Origin: Priestia megaterium
GTDB taxonomy: Bacteria > Bacillota > Bacilli > Bacillales > Bacillaceae_H
NCBI GenBank assembly: GCA_008180335.1
Contig: VTEF01000002.1
Span: 247,973 to 311,972, forward strand
Direction of reading: 5' to 3'
Length of the DNA: 64,000 bases
Positions 1 to 8,564 of this stretch are shown piece after piece. The notes under the pieces were generated by a model that was not told where the DNA came from, did no database searches, and saw only the letters and a list, made by a program, of their open reading frames with translations. Within the stretch, counting starts at the first letter, position 1. Every line of letters begins with the position of its first letter. The position numbers and the translations under genes are program-made.

Positions 1-363
1 CTTTACGGGCAGTTGGATTAGATGTAAAAATCGATGTTTGTAAATGAGTTACTGCCCGTTAAGAGTGGGATAAAGTGAAACTTCTATCTGCGTTGTTTTT
101 TGTTCTTGCAGATAGTTAGTTGAACCAATCGGACCTTTACGGGCAGTTGGATTAGATATAAAAATCGATGTTTGTGAATGAGTTACTGCCCGTTAAGAGT
201 GGGATAAAGTGAAACTTCTATCTGCGTTGTTTTTTGTTCTTGCAGATAGTTAGTTGAACCAATCGGACCTTTACGGGCAGTTGGATTAGATGTAAAAATC
301 GATGTTTGTAAATGAGTTACTGCCCGTTAAGAGTGGGATAAAGTGAAACTTCTATCTGCGTTG
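1..363. repeat. 134-bp tandem repeat, about 2.7 copies
   Basis: Units start at 1, 135 and 269. The third breaks off after about 95 bp, where the sequence changes at TTGGGGTC. Copies 1 and 3 are identical over their shared length and copy 2 differs at two positions. Each unit carries two hairpins: ACGGGCAGT pairing with ACTGCCCGT (5-13 with 51-59 in unit 1) and CTATCTGC pairing with GCAGATAG (84-91 with 108-115). Single pieces of the same family occur elsewhere in the window (for example 17762). The array may continue to the left of the window. Confidence 0.95.
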
Positions 364-584
364 GGGTCTTCTCTGTTAACATTCGCTGTTATATATATGA
401 CGTATGAAACGTGTAATTTGATTCACTTTTTGACGAACTTTGTAGAATTTTTTTGAAAATACGTCAATTTTTCTTACATCTTCTTGCAAAAGAAAAATCC
501 GCTATAGCCGTCAACACTTGTCCCATGCAGAAGCTAAACATTTTCATATGATAATCATAAGAGAAGCAGAAAGGGGGAAAATAT

Positions 585-668
585 ATGTCGAGATCAAATT
601 TAAGCTTTTCTTTAATTGTAGTATTGTTCGTCTTACTTGTTATTGTCGGCTGCTCTTGCTTCAACTAA
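585..668 (+). CDS. YjcZ-like tiny transmembrane sporulation peptide
   Basis: A 27-residue peptide starting at an ATG behind AAGGGGGAAA. It is one hydrophobic segment (core SLIVVLFVLLVIVGCSCF) preceded by a short polar start. This matches the Bacillaceae tiny-TM/YjcZ family, whose members are short sporulation-associated membrane or coat peptides of uncertain function; the Cys-Ser-Cys end is typical. A second member lies on the opposite strand at 982-1071. The family call is from pattern recognition; the role is inferred from the family. Confidence 0.8.
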   Translation: MSRSNLSFSLIVVLFVLLVIVGCSCFN

Positions 669-900
669 TTCATTCATAAGTACTCATCATGCGAATCTTG
701 TCTTCCAGGGTGAGTGCTTTTACATTTTTTAGGGTATTTGTTGAAAAATACAAGATATCCACGTTTGTCCGATGCGGATTTCATTATACAGCATATAGTA
801 AAGCAGGAGGTAAATACTACTTCTGTTCAGATCATAACAAAGCCCCTTATAACCGATAAGTGACTATCCCCCCAAAAATTATCTTATTCGGTCGGTATGT

Positions 901-926
901 AACCATGCGTAAGCATGGTTTTTTTT
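901..926 (+). terminator. Rho-independent terminator
   Basis: Stem AACCATGC/GCATGGTT with a GTAA loop, followed by six T. The 230 bp between the tiny peptide and this hairpin hold no convincing gene. Confidence 0.8.
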
Positions 927-981
927 CATAATGAAAAATCGTAAGAGCAAAATAAATTGCTCTTAAGACTTTTGCTTGAAA

Positions 982-1071
982 TTAGTAAGAGAAGCAAGAA
1001 CAACCTACGATGATTAATAAAATAAATAAAACAACGATAAAAGAAAAGCTAAATCCACCTGTTGCGCCCAT
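982..1071 (-). CDS. YjcZ-like tiny transmembrane sporulation peptide (second copy)
   Basis: A 29-residue minus-strand peptide beginning MGATGGFSFSFIVVLF and ending in VGCSCFSY, behind a strong AAAGGAGG ribosome binding site. It is clearly a paralogue of the peptide at 585, with the same hydrophobic core and Cys-Ser-Cys tail. The two face each other across the terminator at 901. The role in the spore is inferred from the family only. Confidence 0.85.
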   Translation of the reverse strand: MGATGGFSFSFIVVLFILLIIVGCSCFSY

Positions 1072-1349
1072 ATGTGCAACCTCCTTTAACGAAAAGTCCC
1101 TATATCTTATGCAAGCTTTAGGTCAAGTGACTGATAAAAATGCCTAATTACTAATGAAATATTAGTTAATCAAAATACTATAGTAAAACAAAACCTCCGT
1201 AATAAGTGAAAGATAAAAAATTATTTTGAAAAAGTAAATAAAAGTAGTTAGCTAGAATGAAAGATGAGTAATCATGTTAGGAGAATGAAGGAGCTGTATG
1301 TTTGACTACAAAGAAATTTGTCGTTTTAATTATTACTTGGTCAATAGGC

Positions 1350-1388
1350 AGACAAAAAGGTAAAGCCATTAGCTTTACCTTTTTGTCT
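1350..1388. terminator. Perfect 17-bp hairpin, terminator of hemAT
   Basis: AGACAAAAAGGTAAAGC (1350-1366) pairs perfectly with 1372-1388 around a 5-base loop. It lies about 60 bp past the hemAT stop and has T-rich flanks, so it probably ends the minus-strand hemAT transcript and may work in both directions. Confidence 0.75.
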
Positions 1389-1450
1389 ATGCTCATTTAT
1401 TCTGCTTTAATAGGAGAGCAGCCACAGCTGATTAATTCTTAGCTTTATTG

Positions 1451-2740
1451 TTATATTTTTTCTGATAATGTATGAAGTTCATCAGATGAATTGGAAATTT
1501 GGTGAATTCGGTCATTCAGTTGATTAATGACAGCCGAAATTTTTTCAAGCTCTTGCTTTGTTTGAATCGTTTGTTGCTTGTTTTCTGTTGTCACACTTAA
1601 TACATTGGTGAAAAAGGATGTGATGTTCGTCATATTTTCTGTTGTATCTTTTGTCAGTAACGCTACTTGGTTACCTAATTTTGAAACACTCTCAATTTGC
1701 TTTTGAATATCTTGAATGAATGTTGAGATGTTAGAAATTGATTTTTTTGTTTCTTCTGCAAGCTTTCTTACTTCTTGGGCAACAACGGCAAATCCTTTAC
1801 CATGTTCTCCTGCACGTGCTGACTCGATGGATGCATTTAATGCAAGCAAATTGGTTTGTTCCGCAATGGAAGTTACAATTGACACAATTTGATTGATTTG
1901 CTGCGATGTATGCTCTAGTGTTTTCATTCGTTCTTGAATGAGCGCTGTATTTTCTTGAATGCCATCTAGCATATTTTGTTCATGTTCTAATTTTGCTTGG
2001 CTTTCAACAGATTCTGTCTCAATCAGTTCAGCTAATTCTGAACTTTTATTTGCAAACGATACGACGTCTTTTGACTGAGTGCGAATTTGTGATACAAATT
2101 GTGATGTTTCTTCAGATAAAGATGCTAATAAAGCAGAGGTGCGGCTGATTTCAGTTTGAATTGCTCGTTTTTCTGCTTGAAGCTGTTGACGCTGCTGCTC
2201 AAATTCCTCTTCGTATGCTTGCAAAACAATTTGCTGCTCTAAGTTAATGAGCGTTGTAATGCTTTTAATCGTTTCGACACATTCTTCTTGTGAATCGAAT
2301 GTGCGATGACATGTAGAGATAAGGGAAGTTAGTAGATTTTGAAAAGCACATAAATACCAATTTGGATCAAGGCCAATTTTCACATGCATTTTCGAAATTC
2401 GCTGACGCTTATAAACAAATTCGTCATCAACGATTCCATCGAACATTTCTAAAACATGCTTTTTCAGCGTTTGTTTAAGACGATCGATGGTGCTGCTTTT
2501 CTCGATGATAGCGACGAGATGAGGCTGTTCGCCGATCGCACGATAAAACTCGTTCACGATGGATTGTATGTCGCTTTCAACAACAGGTTTTAGCCTTGCA
2601 ATTCTTTCTAAATCAGCTGTTGTTAAGCGAATCATGTGTATTTGTTTTTGAATCATGGCGTTTGATACGTTTAATTTTACTGATACTTCTTCTAATGCCA
2701 CTGCTGTTTCAACATGTTCTTTCTTTGTAAACCATTTCAT
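1451..2740 (-). CDS. hemAT: Heme-based aerotaxis transducer HemAT
   Basis: Soluble oxygen sensor for chemotaxis. The N-terminal half is a globin-coupled sensor with the proximal heme histidine in [11 protein letters not shown] (His119 from the start used here) and the conserved stretch [20 protein letters not shown]. The C-terminal half is a methyl-accepting signalling domain with the hairpin tip motif [19 protein letters not shown], where CheA and CheW dock. There is no membrane segment, as expected for HemAT. I chose the inner ATG (MKWFTKKEH) because GGGTGA precedes it; the longer form has 12 extra residues and no ribosome binding site. Length matches B. subtilis HemAT. Confidence 0.93.
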   Translation of the reverse strand: MKWFTKKEHVETAVALEEVSVKLNVSNAMIQKQIHMIRLTTADLERIARLKPVVESDIQSIVNEFYRAIGEQPHLVAIIEKSSTIDRLKQTLKKHVLEMFDGIVDDEFVYKRQRISKMHVKIGLDPNWYLCAFQNLLTSLISTCHRTFDSQEECVETIKSITTLINLEQQIVLQAYEEEFEQQRQQLQAEKRAIQTEISRTSALLASLSEETSQFVSQIRTQSKDVVSFANKSSELAELIETESVESQAKLEHEQNMLDGIQENTALIQERMKTLEHTSQQINQIVSIVTSIAEQTNLLALNASIESARAGEHGKGFAVVAQEVRKLAEETKKSISNISTFIQDIQKQIESVSKLGNQVALLTKDTTENMTNITSFFTNVLSVTTENKQQTIQTKQELEKISAVINQLNDRIHQISNSSDELHTLSEKI

Positions 2741-3042
2741 AAAAATCACCCGTAGTTTCATAAAGTTATGTATCATTACTGCTTGTTACATTTATTGGTT
2801 AACATCCATCTTCATCCTTACGTTAAATAAGGAACCTTCTCTTTATATTTCGGTCAATAGTCAGGAGAAATTGAGAGAAATTTTTAAAAAAATGATGAAA
2901 CTTTGATTTACTGTTATCCAATTGTTATCTTCTATTAATCGATTTGTTATTCTAACATGTTATGGTTGGATGGTACTCACTTAAATAGGCTTGCTGACTG
3001 GAATGAAGGTGAGAGAAAACGAAAAGGAACGGAGGATGTCGA

Positions 3043-3720
3043 ATGAAAAAAATGTTAACAGCACTTGTGATGGGTGGAATGCTCGTGTCGATCCCTTTAA
3101 TTGGAGAGGCTGCGCCGAATGATCAGGTATTAAAACAAGGAATGAAAAGTAAAAGTGTTGAACAAGTGAAGGTCGTATTAAAAGAAAAAGAATTTTTGGA
3201 TGGGCAAGTTTCCACCTATTTTAACTATGAAACAAAAGTTGCTGTTCAAGACTTTCAGAAAGAACATGATTTACAAGTAGACGGAATCGTAGGGCCTAAT
3301 ACATATAAAGCACTTGGAATGACGGGGAGTGCTGTAAAAGGTGAAGCTGATTATGATGTGAATGCTGTTATTTCGAAAGCAAAATCATTAATAGGAACAC
3401 CTTATAAATGGGGAGGCACAACTCCAGATGGCTTTGATTGCAGCGGTTTTTTGCAATATGTGTTTAAAGAAAGTGTAGATGTAGCATTACCACGAACGGT
3501 TGAACAAATGTACAATGCAGGTGAAGGGGTAAGGGAACCATCTGCGGGCGATATTGTTTATTTTAAAACGTATAAAGAGGGGCCATCACACGCTGGAATC
3601 TATTTAGGAGACGGGAAGTTTATTCATGCATCATCTTCTAAAGGTGTAACCATTAGTGATAAAAATTCAAGCTATTGGAAAGAGCGCTATATTGGAGCAA
3701 AAAAAGCAACTGTGAATTAA
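3043..3720 (+). CDS. Secreted NlpC/P60 peptidoglycan endopeptidase with one PG-binding domain
   Basis: Cell-wall hydrolase of the D,L-endopeptidase (LytE/CwlO-like) type. Residues 1-24 are a Sec signal peptide (cleavage near GEA-AP). Residues about 28-92 are a PG_binding_1 domain (LKQGMKSKSVEQVK...VDGIVGPNTYKAL). Residues about 105-222 are the NlpC/P60 catalytic domain with Cys133 in FDCSGF, His183 in SHAGIY and His195 in IHASS. A strong GGAACGGAGG site precedes the ATG. It stands alone between hemAT (divergent) and the iron operon. The precise bond cut is inferred from the family. Confidence 0.92.
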   Translation: MKKMLTALVMGGMLVSIPLIGEAAPNDQVLKQGMKSKSVEQVKVVLKEKEFLDGQVSTYFNYETKVAVQDFQKEHDLQVDGIVGPNTYKALGMTGSAVKGEADYDVNAVISKAKSLIGTPYKWGGTTPDGFDCSGFLQYVFKESVDVALPRTVEQMYNAGEGVREPSAGDIVYFKTYKEGPSHAGIYLGDGKFIHASSSKGVTISDKNSSYWKERYIGAKKATVN

Positions 3721-4309
3721 GCAGGTGGTATTTTTCTTTCCCCGTGTCATTTAGATTAGCTTATGCAGGCTGACGATTGCATAAAACGATAATTAGGTTA
3801 TGAAACTAATTTAGATCGACAATATGAGAAGACTTAACGGAGTGAGGATATAAATCCTGGCTCTTTTTTTTGTTGAAAATATAAGTTTAATAACCTTAAA
3901 TAAATTAGTCGCTAGCATATGTAAAGTGATAATAAAGTTATTTAATTTTAAAACCTCAAACACGCATAACCCCGTTCTAAATTTAGGACGGGGTTAAAAT
4001 ATAGTTGTTTAATTTTTTGATGTAAGATACTTCACTGTACTTAAAAATAGAACAATAAAGTTGTTTAAATCTAAATGTTATTCCATTATCATGCCCGATT
4101 ACGGAATAAGAATAACATATTTTTTTCGGACTATTTTACATAATGCTTCTTTATCGGTAATGAAAGAGGTTAGGTATCCTTCTTAGATACCCAACCTCTT
4201 GTTTGTATACATGTGAGTTTTATTATCTTACTATCATTTTCAGTTGAACTAACTATTCTAGGGAATAAAAATGCTTTGACGAATTCTTAAGGTATGCTCA
4301 AAATATTAT
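3721..4309. other. Intergenic stretch with hairpins, no gene
   Basis: No ORF with a ribosome binding site was found. It contains a hairpin at 3967-3995 (AACCCCGTTCTAAA with one wobble pair), another at 4164-4200 (AAGAGGTTAGGTATC, one mismatch) followed by GTTTGT, and at 4133-4161 a minus-strand ATTACCGATAA / TTATGTAAAAT pair resembling the dif-like sites found further right, but with a 7-base spacer. Confidence 0.5.
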
Positions 4310-4363
4310 TTGACAATTTATTAATATGTGTAGCATGATAATTAAGAATGAATATCATTATCA
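4310..4363 (+). promoter_or_regulatory. Promoter with overlapping Fur box
   Basis: A TTGACA -35 at 4310 with a CATGAT -10 about 18 bp on. TGAATATCATTATCA (4349-4363) matches the 7-1-7 Fur consensus at 12 of 14 positions, and a second Fur-like half, TGATAAT, lies just upstream at 4336. This predicts iron repression of the siderophore-uptake lipoprotein and perhaps the MFS gene after it. Confidence 0.75.
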
Positions 4364-4383
4364 TATATATTGGGGGATTTATC

Positions 4384-5373
4384 ATGCGTACATATTCAAA
4401 AGCGATGTTTGCTCTGTTATCGGCTCTTCTTTTGATTATCATGGCTTCTTGCAGCAGCAATGAAACTTCAAAAGAGGAAACAGAGTCAAAGCCAAAAGAA
4501 GACCAAGCTTATACAGTTAAACATGCTATGGGCGAAACAAAGATTCCAAAAACTCCTGAGCGTGTTGTCGTTTTAACGAATGAAGGTACCGAGGCACTTT
4601 TAGCTATGGGGGTAAAGCCTGTAGGTGCTGTAAAATCTTGGCTCGGTGATCCTTGGTATGACCATATTAAAGGTGACATGGTTGACGTTGAAATTGTAGG
4701 GACTGAGCTTGAAGTTAACCTCGAAAAAATTGCCAGTTTAAAGCCAGATTTAATTATTGGAAACAAGGTGCGCCAAGAAGCTGTTTACGATAAATTAAAG
4801 GTGATTGCGCCAACTGTGTTTTCTGAAGGTTTAAAAGGGGATTGGAAGGAAAACTTTAGTCTATATGCAAAAGCAATTAATAAAGAGGATAAAGGTAATG
4901 AAGTATTACAACAATTCGATGATCACGTTGCGAGTGTAAAAGAAAAACTAGGTGATAAAGTAAATCAAGAAGTCTCTGTCGTACGATTTTTAGCAGGAAC
5001 ATCCTACATTTACTATACTGATTCGTTTTCTGGAGTGATTTTCGATCAGTTAGGATTTAAGCGTGCTGAAGAGCAAAAAGAATTATTTAAACCAGATAAT
5101 AAACTTGGTAATTTTGCTATAAAAGTTGGAAAAGAAGTGATTCCGAAAATGGATGGAGATCTTTTATTCTACTTTACTTATGCACCAGATGGTGATCAAA
5201 AAGCAATGGATACAGCTAAGGAGTGGACAAGTGAACCTCTTTGGAAAAATCTTGGCGCAGTAAAAAGTGAAAATGCATATGAGGTCAGTGATGCCGTTTG
5301 GAATACAGCTGGAGGTGTAATCGCAGCTAACAAAATGCTAGATGAACTTGAAGAAATTATAACTAGTAAGTAA
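4384..5373 (+). CDS. Iron-siderophore ABC transporter substrate-binding lipoprotein
   Basis: Binds ferric siderophore outside the membrane and hands it to an ABC permease. The precursor has a lipoprotein signal with lipobox IMASC. The mature part has the periplasmic-binding type III (FecB/FhuD, YfiY/YxeB-like) pattern: TPERVVVLTNEGTEALLAMG near the start and LEKIASLKPDLIIGN in the first lobe. I start at the ATG behind TGGGGGATT; the ATG 36 bases upstream lies inside the Fur box and cannot be the start. Neither permease nor ATPase lies nearby, so it must share a transporter encoded elsewhere. P. megaterium makes schizokinen; that substrate is a guess. Confidence 0.9.
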   Translation: MRTYSKAMFALLSALLLIIMASCSSNETSKEETESKPKEDQAYTVKHAMGETKIPKTPERVVVLTNEGTEALLAMGVKPVGAVKSWLGDPWYDHIKGDMVDVEIVGTELEVNLEKIASLKPDLIIGNKVRQEAVYDKLKVIAPTVFSEGLKGDWKENFSLYAKAINKEDKGNEVLQQFDDHVASVKEKLGDKVNQEVSVVRFLAGTSYIYYTDSFSGVIFDQLGFKRAEEQKELFKPDNKLGNFAIKVGKEVIPKMDGDLLFYFTYAPDGDQKAMDTAKEWTSEPLWKNLGAVKSENAYEVSDAVWNTAGGVIAANKMLDELEEIITSK

Positions 5374-5400
5374 AACTTTAAAAGATTTATTGAGTAGAGG

Positions 5401-5443
5401 AAACCGGAGAGTAGGTTAATACTTTCCGGTTTTACTCGTTTTT
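5401..5443 (+). terminator. Rho-independent terminator
   Basis: AAACCGGAGAGTA pairs with TACTTTCCGGTTT (one G-T pair) around a 6-base loop, then a T-rich tail. It separates the binding protein from the MFS gene, possibly as a partial terminator. Confidence 0.75.
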
Positions 5444-5499
5444 GCATGTTTAAACGAATAAAATGTTTTTTTAGTTTGGTTGAAAGGGAGGAAATACAG

Positions 5500-6672
5500 A
5501 TGAAATATGTACCTTTATCATTTCAGATGATTCGTGTATATATACTTTCCATGCTTTTTTTTACAGCTATTTCTGTTTTAACCATTATATTTCCCTTGCA
5601 GGCTTCCCAAAGCGGTATGTTAGAAGGAGAAATAGGAATCATCATGGGGATATATATGCTCACCTGTATGATTCTAAGGCCATGGGCTGGACAGTTGGTT
5701 GCTAAGTATAGTGTATTTACCATTATGAAATGGCTTTTATTAGGTCATGCAGTCACTCTGTTCATTTACATTGTTTTTGATATCGACAGTTTATATGTCG
5801 TACGTGTACTACAAGGTGTAGTAACAGCTTTCTTCTCAATGGCTATTCAAATAGGAATTTCTCAAACACTTCGAAATGAAGATCGTGGGCAAGGTATGTC
5901 TATGTATTCTATCTCATCTGTCATTCCAAGCTTATATGGCCCAGCTTTGGCTTTATTGCTTTGGTCCCAAGCAGATAAGATATATTTACAAATATTTATT
6001 ATAGTTTTAGCTGTTTTACCGCTATTATTTTTTATTCGTTCCCCTTTACCAAAAACAAAACAGTCAAACATATCATTTACGTTACAGGACATAATAAAAG
6101 CATTAAAGAAGGCAAGATATCATAAAGGACTGGTTATTGCTTCTATCACGATGTTAGTAGGTGCATGTATATTCGGAGCCATTTCAACCTTTTTACCGTT
6201 ATATATGATTAATGAAAATGTAGGGAATGCAGCATTATATTTATTCTTTCAAGCTATTGTAGTTGTGGCTAGTCGCTTTATTTTTCGAAAACATATTCCA
6301 TCAGACGGAAAATGGCATTCTAAATTTATCTCTCTTGTTTTACTTTCTTCTGTTGTAGGAACTACAGTCCTTGCGTGTGCTTCTATAATAGGACCATATA
6401 TATATGTTGCAGCTGTGTTTAATGGACTGGCATCAGCTATGCTATATCCAACAATCACAACTTATATTTCATTTGCAGTGCCAGAAGAGTCAAAACATAT
6501 TTTACTGGGTGTTTTTCTTGCTTCATATGATCTGGGCTTTTCTCTAGGGGGTCTTGCTATGGGATTCATCGTTCAATTTGTTTCATTTTCAACCATGTTT
6601 TTGATTTGTTCTTTACTAGCTATTTTCGTAATGGGATTAGTAGTTTATCAACGAAACCAAAAATTAATATAA
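5500..6672 (+). CDS. MFS transporter, probable siderophore exporter
   Basis: About 12 membrane segments over 390 residues, with typical MFS loop signatures (GIIMGIYMLTCMILRPWAGQLVAKY after TM2, a second half-repeat after residue about 205). The start is the ATG behind AAGGGAGGAAATACAG; an upstream in-frame start adds 18 unsupported residues. It follows an iron-regulated binding lipoprotein, and similar MFS proteins (YmfD/YmfE type) export siderophores such as bacillibactin. The transport function is well supported; the substrate is inferred only from its neighbour. Confidence 0.8.
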   Translation: MKYVPLSFQMIRVYILSMLFFTAISVLTIIFPLQASQSGMLEGEIGIIMGIYMLTCMILRPWAGQLVAKYSVFTIMKWLLLGHAVTLFIYIVFDIDSLYVVRVLQGVVTAFFSMAIQIGISQTLRNEDRGQGMSMYSISSVIPSLYGPALALLLWSQADKIYLQIFIIVLAVLPLLFFIRSPLPKTKQSNISFTLQDIIKALKKARYHKGLVIASITMLVGACIFGAISTFLPLYMINENVGNAALYLFFQAIVVVASRFIFRKHIPSDGKWHSKFISLVLLSSVVGTTVLACASIIGPYIYVAAVFNGLASAMLYPTITTYISFAVPEESKHILLGVFLASYDLGFSLGGLAMGFIVQFVSFSTMFLICSLLAIFVMGLVVYQRNQKLI

Positions 6673-6718
6673 GATAATATCAAGGTGTAGTGAGTTCAAT
6701 TATATAAGTCTACTGCAC

Positions 6719-6975
6719 GGTTCTGGTGCAAAAATAGTTTAATAGAAATATCCTGTCAACTTGGAAATTAAGCCGCTAATCCAAATAACTTATGAATGAC
6801 TTCAACCTCATTTTGGTTAGATTTCATCCTTTGGCGAAGTCTGTCCAAAATGAAGTCAAATTCATACATACATTGTTTGGAATTGCATCATAATCTATAA
6901 TTGAGTAGGCCATTTAGGTTCTATGTCTTTATCAAATAGTTTTTGCACCAGACCCGATTTTTTTGTACCAGAACC
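6719..6975. mobile_element. IS6-family insertion sequence remnant
   Basis: The left end GGTTCTGGTGCAAAAATAG (6719) is matched inverted by TTTTTGCACCAGACCC ending at 6955. A second right-end copy, TTTTGTACCAGAACC, sits at 6961-6975. Inside, the minus strand from about 6861 to 6768 still encodes a degraded IS6 transposase tail (pattern NQNEVEVIHKLFGLAA-stop), matching the fragment at 40021. Nearly all of the transposase is gone. Two right ends side by side suggest more than one insertion or deletion. Confidence 0.8.
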
Positions 6976-7004
6976 TAATGTATTAAAATATTAATTCGAT
7001 CTAT

Positions 7005-7379
7005 TCAATCTGTTCGTAAAAGTACACCTTTAATGTTAACATCAACCATCGTATCCCATTCTTTGCTTTTTTTCTCATATAAAGGTGAAAGTGGCATTAA
7101 CCCTGCATTGTTGACCATTACATCAATCTTTCCATACTCTTTAAGAGCAAACGCAGCTAATTCTTCCATTTGTTCATGTGAGGTAACATCTGTCACTTTA
7201 TAAATAGCTCGCCCACCATTATTTTTAATTTCTTGATGTAGTTTCTTTAAACGATCTTCACGACGAGCAGCCAGTACCAACTCAAGTTTTTTGGCAGTAG
7301 CTTCTCCACTCCCACTAGAAGCACCAGTAATGATTACAACTTTATCTTGAATATATGACATAAAAAAACATCTTTTCAT
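7005..7379 (-). pseudogene. Short-chain dehydrogenase, N-terminal fragment
   Basis: The minus-strand ORF (likely start at 7361, MSYIQDKVVIITGASSG) has the SDR Rossmann motif, the VTDVT acidic patch and NNAG, then runs out after VDVNIKGVLLRTD, losing the catalytic Tyr-Lys half. About six residues are also missing after the glycine motif (normally A-E-K-G-A-K before LVLAARR). The lost 3' end lies next to the IS6 remnant, so an IS-associated deletion is the simple explanation. It is not expected to be active. Confidence 0.85.
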
Positions 7380-7463
7380 TTTTTATATTCTTTCTTTTTA
7401 AGCTACCTCTATTTTTGGAGGTAGTAAATTTAATGTACACAAAACTAAACAACGGGACATTAA

Positions 7464-8564
7464 CTAACTGCTATTCCCCATGCAATAAAAAGATCAGCTG
7501 CAAAAGAAATTGGTTTTGAAAATTTAGCTCATCCCCCCTTAACACAGGCAATCGCAATTGTAAAAGGAATGTCAATTGTATCCCCTTGCTCCTTAGATGT
7601 TATTTATACAAATAAGATTAGAGCTACACATAAAACAATTCCCACTAATTCTCCTTATCCTATTTCAACAAACTCTATTATTGGTGATCATTTGAAAGCA
7701 TTTTCGTATTTAATAGAAGAAAGAGGAATAAGAGGAGGTTTAACAGATGGAGGCCGTGACCGAAAAGTTGTCTATGATTACAGTCCTCGCGTCGTAAAAA
7801 AGAGCCATGTAAAATCTAGTGCGGTTATTCCAGTAAATGAAGAAAAAGAAACCATTCATTTAGTCATTGAACAAGTGAAAAAAGCAGGTGTCGAAGAGAT
7901 CATCGTTGTTGCGAACGGCTCAGACGAAGTAACCATTAGCCGTGCACGAGAAGCTGGTGCAATTGTTCTTGTCTTTAAGCAGCGGCTCGGCCACAACGTG
8001 CCCCGGGCGATTGGAGCGATGTACAGTTCAGGTGATGTCTGCTTATTTCTAGATGGTGACATTGTCATTTCAGCTAAAGATTTACGCCCATTTTTAGAAG
8101 CAGCAACAAACGGCATCGATGTCGCTTTAAATGATTTAGATTGTTTATTAGACGAAGTCCATCCGCTTCATTCTGTAAGTGCAGCAAAATATTTTTTGAA
8201 TATTGTTTGCAAGCGCCCATATTTAACGATTAATACAACAACTGCTATTCCTCATGCAATCAGACGAGAGGTCATGGAGACGGTTGGTTATGAATCATTG
8301 ATTGTTCCGCCGCTTTTTCAACTGAAAAGTATGATGGAGGGTTTTACTGTAGGAGCTGTTCACTTTGTTGATGTCGCGCGTACAAATCGGATTCGTAAAG
8401 AACATATGAAAGTAAAAGGGCTAGCTGTATCTACTGAGCGTATTTTAGGGGATTATGTTGAAGCAATCGCTTATTTGATTCATCAAACATCAGATCGAGG
8501 TGACTTTTTACCTGATAGAAGAAGACATGATTTATTGCAAGAGGTGATAGAGGATGACAGCTAA
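7464..8564 (+). pseudogene. Double GT2 glycosyltransferase, 5'-truncated
   Basis: The frame opens right after a TAA at 7461 and begins inside a glycosyltransferase domain: LTAIPHAIKRSAAKEIGFE resembles TTTAIPHAIRREVMETVGYE later in the same protein. The second GT2 domain (from about 7795) is complete, with VIPVNEEKETI, LGHNVPRAIGA and the nucleotide/metal motif LDGD. The intact gene at 9805 shows the normal architecture of two tandem GT2 domains, so this copy has lost most of domain 1. The only ATG in the first part (7569) has no convincing ribosome binding site. The remaining domain could still be translated, but I treat it as broken. Its end overlaps the next gene by 11 bp. Confidence 0.75.

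Noticed and set aside
1-363. CRISPR-like interpretation of the left-edge repeats
   Set aside because: The units are 134 bp, contiguous and without variable spacers.
464-664. 66-codon minus-strand ORF near the left edge
   Set aside because: Shadow of the plus-strand YjcZ-like peptide; no ribosome binding site and biased composition.
738-862. TTG-initiated ORF of about 40 codons between the two tiny peptides
   Set aside because: No ribosome binding site before its start and no recognisable sequence.
1298-1363. 21-codon ORF (MFDYKEICRF...) before the hemAT terminator
   Set aside because: AAGGAG is only four bases from the ATG, and the stop lies inside the terminator stem. It could be real but is not supported enough.
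4133-4161. Minus-strand dif-like site near 4.1 kb
   Set aside because: The arms look good (ATTACCGATAA, TTATGTAAAAT) but the spacer is seven bases instead of six, and it lies outside the accessory region; not counted with the others.
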